NCBI GenBank assembly: GCA_965279355.1
Contig: OZ257155.1
Location: forward strand, 248,001 to 312,000
DNA length: 64,000 nt
Source of the DNA: G965279355 sp965279355
Lineage (GTDB): Bacteria; Pseudomonadota; Alphaproteobacteria; CACIAM-22H2
Direction of reading: 5' to 3'
Within the stretch, counting starts at the first letter, position 1. Each line of letters begins with the position of its first letter. The notes under the pieces were generated by a model. The model did not search any database. It was not told where the DNA came from and saw nothing but the letters and a program-made list of their open reading frames with translations. Both the position numbers and the translations under genes were made by a program. Positions 8,125 to 17,254 of this stretch are shown in pieces.

Positions 8125-8910
8125 ATGTTCAAAGCTCCGCTCGATCTGAAAAAAGCCCGCATCCTCGTTACCAATGACGACGGTATCAATGCGCCGGGCA
8201 TCAAGGTTCTGGAAAAAATCGCCCGGGCCCTGACCCGCGACGTCTGGACGGTTGCACCGGAGAACGAACAAAGCGCGGTCAGCCATTCACTGACGGTGCG
8301 CCGGCCGCTGCGCATCCTGCGCCACAAGGGGCAGCGCTTTGCCGTGGACGGGACGCCGACCGATGCGGTGATGCTGGCGATCCACAAAGTGACGAAGGAC
8401 CGTAAACCAACCCTGTGCCTGTCGGGTATCAACGGCGGTGCCAATCTCGGTGAGGACATCACCTATTCCGGTACGGTCGCCGCCGCGATGGAAGCGACCC
8501 TGCTGGGCGTCCCGGCGATTGCCTTGTCGCAGGTCATCACGCCAAAACATCCGATCAAATGGTCGACTGCGGAGAAATTCGCGCCGGATCTCATTCGGCG
8601 TCTGGTCAAGGTCCAGTGGCCGGCCAATGTCCTGATCAACGTGAATTTTCCCGATGTGCCGCCTGAGAAGGTGAAAGGCGTCGTTGCCGCGTCGGCCGGG
8701 CGCCACAAGATCGGCGATGATCTGCATGAGAAGCACGATCCGCGCGGCGTGCCGTATTACTGGATCGGCTCCATGCGCCAGGAAGACGCGACGCGGAAAG
8801 GAACCGATCTCGCGTATTCACGGCTGGGCTGGATCACGGTGACGCCGCTCTATCTCGACCTCACGCATCGTCCCATGCTGAAGCAGTTGAAGCAGGTCCT
8901 GTCGACATGA
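8125..8910 (+). CDS. surE: 5'/3'-nucleotidase SurE
   Basis: Metal-dependent survival protein that dephosphorylates nucleoside monophosphates. The N-terminal ILVTNDDGINAPGI carries the Asp pair for the metal, and SGINGGANLGEDITYSGTV is the second active-site block. Length 261 is normal. Its stop overlaps the pcm start (ATGA at 8907-8910), so the two are translationally coupled, as in many proteobacteria where SurE and Pcm act in stationary-phase survival. Confidence 0.96.
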   Translation: MFKAPLDLKKARILVTNDDGINAPGIKVLEKIARALTRDVWTVAPENEQSAVSHSLTVRRPLRILRHKGQRFAVDGTPTDAVMLAIHKVTKDRKPTLCLSGINGGANLGEDITYSGTVAAAMEATLLGVPAIALSQVITPKHPIKWSTAEKFAPDLIRRLVKVQWPANVLINVNFPDVPPEKVKGVVAASAGRHKIGDDLHEKHDPRGVPYYWIGSMRQEDATRKGTDLAYSRLGWITVTPLYLDLTHRPMLKQLKQVLST

Positions 8911-9560
8911 GCACGCCCAACCACCGCATCCGCCTGGTCATGGAATTGCGGTCGAACGGCATTACGGATACACGCGTGCTGGGTGCGATCGAGCGGGTGC
9001 CGCGTGAGTTGTTTACCCCGCCGCAGTTCCAGGACCAGGCTTATGAGGATACGGCGCTTCCCATCGGTCATGGCCAGACGCTGAGCCAGCCGACGGTGGT
9101 GGCCACGATGAGCCAGGCGCTGGAGATCGGTCCGCGCATGAAGGTGCTCGAGATCGGCACCGGGTCGGGTTATCAGACCGCCATCCTGTCACGGCTCGCG
9201 CGGCGCGTTTACTCGATCGAACGGCACAAGCCGCTGCTGGAGGAGGCCGAGGCGCGGTTCCGCGACCTGAGGCTTCACAACATCACCGCGCGTCTGGGCG
9301 ACGGCTGGCAGGGCTGGGCGGAGCCGGCGCAGGCGCCGTTCGACCGTATCCTGGTGACGGCGGCGCCGGCGGATCTTCCTGAAGCGCTGCTGCGGCAGCT
9401 CGCACCGGACGGAATCATGGTTCTGCCGCTCGGCCGCGCCAAGGCGAGCCAGAAGCTGGTCAAGGTCACAATGACGCCGCAAGGTTATGTCACGACTGAC
9501 ATTGCGGCGGTGCGGTTCGTGCCGATGGTTGCCGGCATGCCGGCGTCAAGCAGCGGATAA
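8907..9560 (+). CDS. pcm: Protein-L-isoaspartate O-methyltransferase
   Basis: SAM-dependent enzyme that methylates L-isoaspartyl residues in damaged proteins so that they can be repaired. The family N-terminus is visible (VPRELFTPPQFQDQAYEDTA), with the substrate loop PIGHGQTLSQPTVVATM and SAM motif I VLEIGTGSGYQTAIL. The 217 residues match the family. It overlaps surE by four bases and is followed after 10 bp by the dienelactone hydrolase gene. Confidence 0.96.
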   Translation: MSTPNHRIRLVMELRSNGITDTRVLGAIERVPRELFTPPQFQDQAYEDTALPIGHGQTLSQPTVVATMSQALEIGPRMKVLEIGTGSGYQTAILSRLARRVYSIERHKPLLEEAEARFRDLRLHNITARLGDGWQGWAEPAQAPFDRILVTAAPADLPEALLRQLAPDGIMVLPLGRAKASQKLVKVTMTPQGYVTTDIAAVRFVPMVAGMPASSSG

Positions 9561-9570
9561 AGGGGAAACC

Positions 9571-10236
9571 ATGGGCAGCACGGTGGAAGTCACGGCGTCG
9601 GACGGACACAAGCTCGCTGCCTATCTCGCGACACCGGCCGGAAAGCCGCGCGGCGGCCTGGTGGTGATCCAGGAAGTGTTTGGGGTTACGCCGTATATCC
9701 AGTCGGTCTGCGATGCCTATGCCGCGGACGGCTATCTCTCTATCGCGCCCTGGCTCTACGACCGCCAGCAGCGAGGCGCCGTCTTCGCGCCCGAGAATCA
9801 TGACCAGGCGCGAAAACTGCGGGAGAAATTTGTCTGGGATGACGTGGTGAAAGATGTGGCGGCCGCGGCGGCCCGGGTCGGCGAGGCGGGGAAGGTCGGG
9901 ATTGTCGGTTTCTGCGTTGGCGGATCGGTCGCGTGGCTCGCTGCGTCACGACTGAATTTGGCGGCCGCGTCCTCCTATTACGGCCGCGACATTGCTGGGT
10001 GGATCGGCAAGGAAAACCCGCGTTGTCCGATTGTCGTGCATTACGGCAGGACCGATAGCTCCATCCCGTTGGCGGATGTGGACAGGGTGATTGCCGCGTA
10101 TCCCCAGCTTCCGATCCACATTTATGACGATGCCGGGCACGCGTTCGACAACTTTACGCGGCCATCTTACGTTCCCGATGCGGCGAAAGCCGGTCGCGAA
10201 CGGACGCTGTCCCTCTTCCGCCAGCATATCGGTTAG
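9571..10236 (+). CDS. Dienelactone hydrolase family protein
   Basis: A 221-residue alpha/beta hydrolase with the DLH Cys nucleophile in GFCVGGSVAW, the acid in HYGRTDSSIP and the His in DDAGHAFDN. Family members hydrolyse dienelactones in chlorocatechol breakdown, but many act as general carboxymethylenebutenolidase-like esterases, and no aromatic pathway lies beside it. The start at 9571 follows a clear AGGGGAAA site. An in-frame start at 9487 would run back into pcm. It is probably co-transcribed with surE-pcm. Confidence 0.9.
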   Translation: MGSTVEVTASDGHKLAAYLATPAGKPRGGLVVIQEVFGVTPYIQSVCDAYAADGYLSIAPWLYDRQQRGAVFAPENHDQARKLREKFVWDDVVKDVAAAAARVGEAGKVGIVGFCVGGSVAWLAASRLNLAAASSYYGRDIAGWIGKENPRCPIVVHYGRTDSSIPLADVDRVIAAYPQLPIHIYDDAGHAFDNFTRPSYVPDAAKAGRERTLSLFRQHIG

Positions 10237-10283
10237 GACCTTCTCATTTGACAAAGGACGCCCGCGCCCTTCAGAAGTCAGGG

Positions 10284-11489
10284 ATGCGCATCGGCCGACT
10301 CTTCGCTCCGAGCCTCTTTTGCGTCGCGATCCTGGCTGCCTGTACGCGGCAGGGACCGCCGGCGCCGGTTGTTCATGGGGCAGGAGCGCCGCCACCGGCT
10401 GAGCAATCCGTGGCTGTTGCGCCGGCACCGCCGGTGCAGAGTGTCCAGCGGTCGTCGTCGCCGTTTGCCGAGAGCGGCGGCGGTGAGATCACGGCACAGC
10501 AGGGCGAATCTCTTTTTAATCTGGCGCGTCGTGCCAACGTGCCGATGCGTTCGCTGATCGACGCCAATCGGCTGCAGCCTCCTTACACGCTGCAGGGTGG
10601 GCAGGTGCTTACGCTGCCGCGCGTGCGCACCTACAGGGTGCAGCCCGGTGACACGCTCTCCAGTCTGGGCCGTCGTTTTGGCCTGGGCACGAATGAACTG
10701 GTTCGTATCAATACCCTGCCGCCGCCCTATGCGGTCCAGCCGGGGCAGGTGCTCACATTGCCGGCGCATGCGGTCGTGCCGGCGACGATGACGGCGTCTG
10801 TCCCCGCGTCACAGGATGCTGCACTGCCGACATTGCCGGGCCGCGCGACCTCCCAGATTGAAACGCAGCCTTCCGGTCCGATCGAAAGCTCGTCGCTGCC
10901 GCCGCCACCTGGCTCAGGAGGATCGACCGTAGCGCCCCAGCAACAGACGACAGCCGCCGTTGCTCCGCCCCCGGCTGTCGCGACGCCGCCGTCGGCTCCA
11001 GCAGCACCTGCGCCGACGCCTCCGAGTGCAGCGCCGGCCACCGCTGTCGTCCCAGGGCTTCCGGCGCCACGCGCGCAGGAGCAGGACCCCGAGCCACCGG
11101 CGACACGAAGCGGTCGCGCTTTCCAATGGCCGCTCCGCGGCCCGGTCATTTCTGATTTCGGCGCAAAACCCGGCGGCTTGCAGAATGACGGGATCAATAT
11201 CAGCGCGCCACGCGGAACGCCGATCCGGGCCGCCGACGCCGGTGTGGTCGTCTATTCAGGAAACGAGTTGCGCGGGTTCGGCAATCTTCTGCTGGTCCGT
11301 CATCGCGACGGCTGGGTCACAGCGTATGCGCATGCCGAGGAACTGACGGTGAAGCGTGGCGATCAGGTGCAGCGCGGGCAGGTGATCGGCCGCGTCGGAA
11401 ATAGCGGCGGCGTGGCCGTGCCGCAGCTTCATTTCGAAGTGCGGCGCGGCTCACGCCCGGTCAATCCGCGGGACTTCCTCGGTACCTGA
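10284..11489 (+). CDS. nlpD: NlpD/EnvC-like lipoprotein with two LysM and a degenerate LytM domain
   Basis: Envelope lipoprotein. The signal ends in a lipobox (AILAAC, about residue 20). Two LysM peptidoglycan-binding repeats follow (about 70-115, GESLFNLARRANV, and 116-162, GDTLSSLGRRFGL), then a 130-residue Pro/Ala/Thr linker and a C-terminal M23/LytM domain (about 293-398). Metal ligands are missing: the usual H-x-G-x-D block reads NDGINISAP, and the final H-x-H reads QLHFE. As with E. coli NlpD, it is therefore probably an activator of cell-wall amidases rather than a peptidase. Its place after surE-pcm is the classical nlpD position. A TTG at 10248 is an alternative start. Confidence 0.9.
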   Translation: MRIGRLFAPSLFCVAILAACTRQGPPAPVVHGAGAPPPAEQSVAVAPAPPVQSVQRSSSPFAESGGGEITAQQGESLFNLARRANVPMRSLIDANRLQPPYTLQGGQVLTLPRVRTYRVQPGDTLSSLGRRFGLGTNELVRINTLPPPYAVQPGQVLTLPAHAVVPATMTASVPASQDAALPTLPGRATSQIETQPSGPIESSSLPPPPGSGGSTVAPQQQTTAAVAPPPAVATPPSAPAAPAPTPPSAAPATAVVPGLPAPRAQEQDPEPPATRSGRAFQWPLRGPVISDFGAKPGGLQNDGINISAPRGTPIRAADAGVVVYSGNELRGFGNLLLVRHRDGWVTAYAHAEELTVKRGDQVQRGQVIGRVGNSGGVAVPQLHFEVRRGSRPVNPRDFLGT

Positions 11490-11537
11490 GCGAAACCGCT
11501 GCGAGCTACACGCGCGGCTGCTACACTCATCCGTAAT

Positions 11538-13208
11538 ATGCGAGCGCGCGAACGGGAAAATCCGCGCGGGGGGAACGTGGCAGATAAGCCTTACGACTAC
11601 GTGATCATCGGTGCCGGATCGGCGGGCTGCGTCCTGGCCAGCCGTCTGACCGAGGATCGCGATATCCGTGTCCTGCTGATCGAAGCAGGCGGTCGGGATC
11701 GTCACCCACTGACACGCCTGCCGATTGCCTGGGTACTCTGCTCGCTGAAGCCGGATTTCAACTGGGGCTATAAGACCGAACCGGAACAGCATCTCGGTGG
11801 CCGTGAAGTGCCGCTGCCGCGCGGCAAGATGCTGGGCGGCTCATCGTCGATCAACGGCATGATGTACGTGCGCGGTCATCCCCGCGACTACGACCAGTGG
11901 CGTCAGATGGGCTTGCGGGGCTGGGGATACGCCGATGTTCTTCCGTATTTCAAACGCTCGGAGAACAACTGGCGCGGCGAGACGAAATACCACGGCGGTT
12001 CGGGTCCGCTTGAGGTCAGGCAACTCAACGCGCCTGAGTTCCTGTTCGAGCCTATGGCAGAGGCTGCCGTCGCTGCCGGTTACAAAATGGCTGAGGACCC
12101 CAACGGTGCCGATACCGAGGGTTTTTCACGTCACGATCTGACGGTGACGAAATCCGGCCGGCGCGCGAGCGCCGCCCGAATGTATCTCTATCCGGCTCTG
12201 CAACGGAACAACCTCACGGTGATCACCGGCGCGCTGACGTTGCGGATCGTGGCGGCAAACGGCCGTGCGACTGGCGTGGAGTATTTGCGCGACGGAAAGC
12301 GCGAGACCGCTCATGCGTCGCGCGAGGTGATTCTGTCGGCCGGGGCCTACAATTCGCCACAGGTGCTGATGCTGTCCGGCATTGGACCCGCCGACGAACT
12401 CGGCAAGCATGGGATCAAATCGGTTCTGGACCTGCCGGGGGTTGGACAGAATCTCTCCGAGCATCCATTCGTTCCGTTCGGTATGAAGGCGGCGAGTACC
12501 GATACGTTCCTGCAGCATCTCCGGCTGGATCGGGCCACACTGCATGCCATGCGCTGGGCGCTGTTCGGCAGCGGGCCGTTCGGTTTCAACGGGGCCACCG
12601 GCAATCTGTTCGTGCGCACGCGTCCGGAACTCGAGCGGCCCGACGTACAGCTGATCTTCAATGCCGCGGGTCAATCTGCGCGGCTATGGTGGCCGTGGCA
12701 TGCGAAACGTCAGAGCTATTCCTTCAACAGCGGGATTTCGTTGCTGCACCCGGATGGACGCGGCCATGTATCCTTGAGGTCTGCCGATCCCGTAGACCGG
12801 CCGCGCATCCATCTCAACCTGTTCAGTGAACGCAACGATATCGCTTCTGCCATCGGCGGCATTCGCATTGCGCGTGATGTATTTGCGCGGCAACCCCTGA
12901 AGGGACTGGTGCGCGAGGAAGCGCTGCCCGGCGCCGATGTGCAAAGTGATGCGGATCTGACGGCCTATATCCGCAAGGTAGCGACGATTACCCACCATCC
13001 TTGCGGCACCTGTCGGATGGGAACGGATGCGGCCGCAGTGGTCGATGAGACGTTAAAGCTGCGCGGTCTGGACGGGTTGCGCGTTGTCGACGCCTCAGTG
13101 ATGCCGACGGTTCCCGGCGGGAACATCAACGCGCCTGTCATCATGATCGCTGAGAAGGCGGCCGATATGATCCGTGGCCGCGCACCGCTCCCGGCGGTCG
13201 AGCTATGA
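11538..13208 (+). CDS. GMC-family FAD-dependent oxidoreductase (copy 1)
   Basis: Glucose-methanol-choline oxidoreductase of 556 residues, of the choline/alcohol dehydrogenase type. An N-terminal Rossmann motif, IIGAGSAGCVLASRL, binds FAD. GMC signature 1 lies in LPRGKMLGGSSSINGM and signature 2 in GAYNSPQVLMLSGIGP. The catalytic region has HHPCGTCRMG and GGNINAPVIMIAEKAAD. It oxidises an unknown alcohol. It overlaps the next gene by four bases, and that gene is a close paralogue. A GTG at 11577 would give a shorter N-terminus nearer to copy 2. Confidence 0.92.
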   Translation: MRARERENPRGGNVADKPYDYVIIGAGSAGCVLASRLTEDRDIRVLLIEAGGRDRHPLTRLPIAWVLCSLKPDFNWGYKTEPEQHLGGREVPLPRGKMLGGSSSINGMMYVRGHPRDYDQWRQMGLRGWGYADVLPYFKRSENNWRGETKYHGGSGPLEVRQLNAPEFLFEPMAEAAVAAGYKMAEDPNGADTEGFSRHDLTVTKSGRRASAARMYLYPALQRNNLTVITGALTLRIVAANGRATGVEYLRDGKRETAHASREVILSAGAYNSPQVLMLSGIGPADELGKHGIKSVLDLPGVGQNLSEHPFVPFGMKAASTDTFLQHLRLDRATLHAMRWALFGSGPFGFNGATGNLFVRTRPELERPDVQLIFNAAGQSARLWWPWHAKRQSYSFNSGISLLHPDGRGHVSLRSADPVDRPRIHLNLFSERNDIASAIGGIRIARDVFARQPLKGLVREEALPGADVQSDADLTAYIRKVATITHHPCGTCRMGTDAAAVVDETLKLRGLDGLRVVDASVMPTVPGGNINAPVIMIAEKAADMIRGRAPLPAVEL

Positions 13209-14833
13209 CGGCAAGCTACGACTACATCATTGTCGGCGCCGGTTCGGCCGGCTGCGTGATCGCCAACCGCCTCACCGAGGACAAGAATGTTTCGGTGCTG
13301 GTGCTCGAGGCCGGCGGCTGGGACCGCCACCCGCTGTTGCGCATGCCGATCGCGTGGACGATAGCCGCGCGCACCGAACGGTTCGGCTGGGGGTATGTGA
13401 GCGAGCCGGAACCGAACCTGGGCGGGCGGCAAATTCCGCTGCCGCGCGGCAAGGTGCTTGGCGGTTCCTCATCGATCAACGGGATGCTTTATGTGCGCGG
13501 CCACCCGCGCGACTACGACCAGTGGCGGCAGATGGGACTGCCTGGCTGGGGCTTTGCCGATGTGTTGCCGTACTTCAAGCGATCCGAGAGCAACTGGCGC
13601 GGCGAGACGAAGTACCACGGTGCAACTGGTCCGTTGCGCATTGCGCCCGCGCAGGGGCGGCATCTGCTCTACGAGCCGGTGCGCGACGCGGCAAAGGCCG
13701 CCGGCTTTCCGATCTCGGACGATCTGAACGGCGAGAACCACGAAGGACTGTCTGTTCCGGAAATCACCGTCAGCCGGTTCGGGCGACGGGCCAGCGCGGC
13801 GCGTGCCTTTCTCTATCCTGCACTGCACCGTCCGAACCTCACGCTGACCATGGGCGCGCTGACAACCCGGATCCTGATCGAAAAGGGCAGGGCAGTCGGC
13901 GTCGAGTACGTGGAGCAGGGCCAGCTTCGGAGGGCCTATGCCGCCCGCGAAGTCGTGTTGAGCGGCGGAGCCTATAATTCGCCGCAGCTTCTGATGCTGT
14001 CCGGCATCGGACCGGCCGACGCGTTGCGTTCGCACGGCATCAAGCCGCTGCTCGATCTGCCCGGCGTCGGGCAGAATCTGATGGAGCACCCGCTGGCGCC
14101 GTTCTCGATGGCATCGCGCGACCCTGTCACCCTGCTACGCCATGTCCGGATGGATCGGGCTGCATACTGGACCGCGCGCTGGCTGATGGGGGCCTCCAGC
14201 CTGTTCGGAATGAGCGGCATCAGCGCCAATCTTTTCGCACGCACACGCCCCGAGTTGGAGCGGCCGGACGTCCAGTTCATTTTTGCCAACGCCCGCACTG
14301 TGGGAACGGAATTGTGGTGGCCGTGGAACCGCAAAGGGCAGGACTACACGCTGAATGCGTCGGTCTCCCTGCTGCATCCCCAGAGCCGCGGCCATGTCGC
14401 GTTGCGCTCGGCCAATCCCGCGGATCGCATACGGGTCCACTTGAACCAGTTCGCGGAGAAAGGCGATCTCGACACGCTTGTGCGTGGCATCAAGATGGGG
14501 CGGGATCTCTACGCCCAGTCGCCGCTTCGCGAGATGGTCACGGCTGAGTTGCTGCCCGGACCAGAGATTAAGACCGACGATCAGATCGCCGCCTATATCA
14601 GGCGGATGAGTGCCACGACCCAGCACCCCTGCGGCACCTGCCGCATGGGCACCGATTCACAGGCGGTTGTCGATGCGACATTGAAGCTGCGCGGCCTCGA
14701 CGGCTTGCGGGTTGCGGATGCTTCGGTGATGCCGACGATTCCGGGCGGCAATATCAACGCGCCGGTGATCATGATCGGCGAGAAGGCCGCCGACCTTATC
14801 CGCGGCCGTCGACTGCCGCCCGAGGCGTTGTAG
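13205..14833 (+). CDS. GMC-family FAD-dependent oxidoreductase (copy 2)
   Basis: Tandem paralogue of the preceding gene, similar over its whole 542 residues: FAD motif IVGAGSAGCVIANRL, signatures LPRGKVLGGSSSINGM and GAYNSPQLLMLSGIGP, and catalytic QHPCGTCRMG with GGNINAPVIMI. Long blocks such as VRGHPRDYDQWRQMGL are identical in both copies, so they arose by duplication. The overlapping ATGA junction suggests coupled translation and perhaps a heterodimer or a pair with different substrates. The 3' end overlaps a convergent small membrane-protein gene. Confidence 0.92.
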   Translation: MTASYDYIIVGAGSAGCVIANRLTEDKNVSVLVLEAGGWDRHPLLRMPIAWTIAARTERFGWGYVSEPEPNLGGRQIPLPRGKVLGGSSSINGMLYVRGHPRDYDQWRQMGLPGWGFADVLPYFKRSESNWRGETKYHGATGPLRIAPAQGRHLLYEPVRDAAKAAGFPISDDLNGENHEGLSVPEITVSRFGRRASAARAFLYPALHRPNLTLTMGALTTRILIEKGRAVGVEYVEQGQLRRAYAAREVVLSGGAYNSPQLLMLSGIGPADALRSHGIKPLLDLPGVGQNLMEHPLAPFSMASRDPVTLLRHVRMDRAAYWTARWLMGASSLFGMSGISANLFARTRPELERPDVQFIFANARTVGTELWWPWNRKGQDYTLNASVSLLHPQSRGHVALRSANPADRIRVHLNQFAEKGDLDTLVRGIKMGRDLYAQSPLREMVTAELLPGPEIKTDDQIAAYIRRMSATTQHPCGTCRMGTDSQAVVDATLKLRGLDGLRVADASVMPTIPGGNINAPVIMIGEKAADLIRGRRLPPEAL

Positions 14834-15041
14834 CCCGCGTGCGCCAGCGCCACACGGCGACCAGGGCCCAGATCGCCTCGACCACCCCAAACGGCCAGGC
14901 ACCCTGCAGAAATCCATAGGCTGACGCGAGCACGCACGCGGCCGCGAAAGCGAGGACGTACCAGGGGCTACGATCCTCCAGCGCGTAGAAGAGCAGCATG
15001 AGGCTTACGGCGGCGAGGCCGAACAGAGTCAGGGCGTCCAT
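14796..15041 (-). CDS. Small inner-membrane protein, unknown function
   Basis: An 81-residue product from the ATG at 15041. It has two to three hydrophobic segments (LFGLAAVSLMLLFYAL, WYVLAFAAACVLASAYGFL, FGVVEAIWALVAVWRW) and a basic tail. I recognise the pattern, including AYGFLQGAWPFG, from many uncharacterised alphaproteobacterial membrane proteins. No function is known to me. It overlaps the end of the second GMC gene by 38 bp on the opposite strand. A start at 15077 would add 12 polar residues. Confidence 0.7.
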   Translation of the reverse strand: MDALTLFGLAAVSLMLLFYALEDRSPWYVLAFAAACVLASAYGFLQGAWPFGVVEAIWALVAVWRWRTRATTPRAAVDGRG

Positions 15042-15125
15042 GGCTGTACTGTAGTGGGATTCTCTCAGCCGTGACAAAGCGGGGGCCCACCGCTAGCTTC
15101 GCCGGAACAATCATCTGGAGGAGAA

Positions 15126-16073
15126 ATGACGCGCGTTGCGGTCCCGGCGGTCTCGTTCTGCCAGAACAAGGTCTTGCGGCAGGAGTTGCTGGCGAAATAT
15201 CCCGATGCGAAATTCAACGACGCCGGCCTCAATCTGAAAGGTGATGCGCTTGTGGATTTCCTGCGCGGCTACGAAAAGGTGCTGACGGGGCTTGAGATCC
15301 TCGACGATGCGGTTCTCTCGAAGCTGCCTGAACTCAAGGTCGTCGCGAAATACGGCGTGGGTGTGGACATGATCGATCTGGACTCGATGCGCCGTCGCGG
15401 CATCAAGGTGGGGTGGCGTGGGGGCGTCAACAGGCGCTCGGTGGCGGAGCTGGTAATCTGTCTCGCGATCTCGCTGCTGCGCCACATCCCCGAGACGCAT
15501 AACCGGCTGCGACAGGGCGAATGGTACCGGCCGGCCGGGCGGCAGCTCTCTGACCGGACTGTCGGCATCATCGGTTGCGGCCATGTCGGCAAGGAAGTGG
15601 TTCGGCTGCTGAGCGGCTTCGGCTCGCAGGTGCTGGTGCACGATATCCGGACCTTCCCGGATTTCTATGCGCAATACAAAGTGCAGCCGGTGAGCCTCGA
15701 AGAGCTTCTCCAGCAGGCTGACGTGGTGACCCTGCACACGCCGTTCGACCCGACGACCAGCAAGATGATCAACAGCCAGCGGCTGGCGCTGATGCGCCGC
15801 GACGCGGTGCTGATCAATTGCGCTCGCGGCGGGCTGATCGATGACGAGGCGCTGAAGACGGCCCTGAAGACCGGACAGATTGCTGCCGCCGGAATCGACG
15901 CCTTCCTGCCGGAACCGCCGACTGACCACGAGATGATTGCCCTGCCTAACCTGATGGGGACGCCGCATATGGGGGGCAGTGCGGAAGAGGCGATTCTGGC
16001 CATGGGCCGAGCCGCCATCGCCGGCCTGGATGACTATGGCGACCCAATTGAGGTCACCAGCCGTATGGGCTGA
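15126..16073 (+). CDS. D-2-hydroxyacid dehydrogenase (phosphoglycerate dehydrogenase-like)
   Basis: NAD-dependent dehydrogenase of 315 residues. The nucleotide motif is GIIGCGHVGKEVV (about residues 142-154). The catalytic triad is visible as Arg in INCARGGLID, Glu in DAFLPEPP and His in GTPHMGGSAEEA. It reversibly oxidises D-2-hydroxyacids to 2-oxoacids. It lacks the C-terminal ACT/ASB domains of full-length SerA, so a role in serine synthesis is not assured, and other substrates are just as likely. A strong AGGAG lies just before the ATG. Confidence 0.9.
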   Translation: MTRVAVPAVSFCQNKVLRQELLAKYPDAKFNDAGLNLKGDALVDFLRGYEKVLTGLEILDDAVLSKLPELKVVAKYGVGVDMIDLDSMRRRGIKVGWRGGVNRRSVAELVICLAISLLRHIPETHNRLRQGEWYRPAGRQLSDRTVGIIGCGHVGKEVVRLLSGFGSQVLVHDIRTFPDFYAQYKVQPVSLEELLQQADVVTLHTPFDPTTSKMINSQRLALMRRDAVLINCARGGLIDDEALKTALKTGQIAAAGIDAFLPEPPTDHEMIALPNLMGTPHMGGSAEEAILAMGRAAIAGLDDYGDPIEVTSRMG

Positions 16074-16156
16074 GCGCGCAGATCAGGCAGGTCCGCAATC
16101 GCTGCAACCTTCGGAACGCTGGCTCGTTTTACCCGAAACGATTTGCCGGAGTTCCT

Positions 16157-17218
16157 ATGGGCGCCGAAACAGACACAAAAACGACACTCGTGCCCGGGCA
16201 TGGCTCCTCGCAGTTGCCTGCCGTCGTGGTCGACAGTTTCAATATCGAAAGCAAGGATACCGACGGAGATTTCCTCGGCGACCGCGTTACCAACTCTTCG
16301 TTCCGCGATATCCTCGACGGGTGGCGGAAAAAACTGAAGAAGGTAGACGAAGACCCGCTTGGCAAGACGCCGACCGAGGAGTTCAGCAAGAAGCAGCTCG
16401 ACAAGCTATTGGAAGATGAGAATGCCGAAGTTGCCGGCGTCATGCATGGCGCGATCGAGGACTTTTCCCAGGAACTGACGAAAGTCATCCGCCGGTTTAT
16501 CAAGCTGAAAGCCTGGCAGGACACAGAACGCATCGTGGTGGGTGGCGGTTTTCGCCAGGGCCGGATCGGCGAGCTGGTAATCGGGCGCAGTTCCGTCGAA
16601 CTGAAGGCCGATGGTATCGATCTATCCCTGTCGGCGCTGCACAATCATCCTGATGAGGCCGGCCTGATTGGAGCCCAGTATCTTGCTCCATCCTGGATCT
16701 TCGATGGGCACGATGGGCTGCTGGCGGTTGATATCGGCGGTACGAATATCCGCGTCGGCCTGCTGCAGCTGAACCGCAAGACAGACGCCAACCTCGCCAA
16801 GACGAAGATCAATGAATTCGAACTCTGGCGCCATGCTGCCGAGAGTCCTGGCCGGGAAGAGACAGTCGAGCGTTTGATTGGCATGCTGAAGAAGCTGGTG
16901 CGCGCAGCTAATAAAGGAAAGATCCGGCTGGCACCGTTTATCGGCGTGGGATGCCCGGGCATCATCAACGAGGATGGCACGATCGAACGCGGTGGTCAGA
17001 ACCTGCCGGGCAACTGGGAAACGGCGAAGTTCAACCTGCCACAGCGGCTGAGCGAGGAAATCTCGGTCGTGGAGAAACATCCGACGGCTGTCGTGATGCA
17101 TAACGACGCCGTGGTTCAGGGCCTTAGCGAAATCCCGTGGATGGAAGACGTGAAACACTGGGGCGTGCTGACCATCGGTACCGGCCTTGGCAACGCCCGG
17201 TTCACCAATCGCAAATAG
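16157..17218 (+). CDS. ROK-like sugar-kinase-fold protein with a novel N-terminal domain and shortened ROK part
   Basis: A 353-residue protein. Residues 1-185 are charged and unfamiliar (FRDILDGWRKKLKKVDEDP..., IVVGGGFRQGRIGELVIGR). A ROK/actin-fold ATPase begins at about 188 with LLAVDIGGTNIRVG, followed by GVGCPGIINEDGTI, MHNDAVVQGLSE and TIGTGLGN. The protein stops straight after the last motif, so the usual CxCGxxGCxE zinc site and the ~100 C-terminal residues of ROK kinases are absent. Sugar phosphorylation is therefore doubtful. A regulatory or sensing role is as likely. It converges with glgA. Confidence 0.7.
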   Translation: MGAETDTKTTLVPGHGSSQLPAVVVDSFNIESKDTDGDFLGDRVTNSSFRDILDGWRKKLKKVDEDPLGKTPTEEFSKKQLDKLLEDENAEVAGVMHGAIEDFSQELTKVIRRFIKLKAWQDTERIVVGGGFRQGRIGELVIGRSSVELKADGIDLSLSALHNHPDEAGLIGAQYLAPSWIFDGHDGLLAVDIGGTNIRVGLLQLNRKTDANLAKTKINEFELWRHAAESPGREETVERLIGMLKKLVRAANKGKIRLAPFIGVGCPGIINEDGTIERGGQNLPGNWETAKFNLPQRLSEEISVVEKHPTAVVMHNDAVVQGLSEIPWMEDVKHWGVLTIGTGLGNARFTNRK

Positions 17219-17247
17219 CCTTCCCCGGCCGTCACGCGAGGGAAGGC
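17218..17247. terminator. Inverted repeat between converging ROK-like and glgA genes
   Basis: GCCTTCCC at 17218-17225 pairs with GGGAAGGC at 17240-17247 around a 14-base GC-rich loop. It starts inside the stop codon of the ROK-like gene and precedes the glgA stop. A bidirectional terminator is plausible, although there is no U tract on either side. The arms resemble those of the palindrome at 116-141. Confidence 0.45.
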
Positions 17248-17254
17248 AATTACG

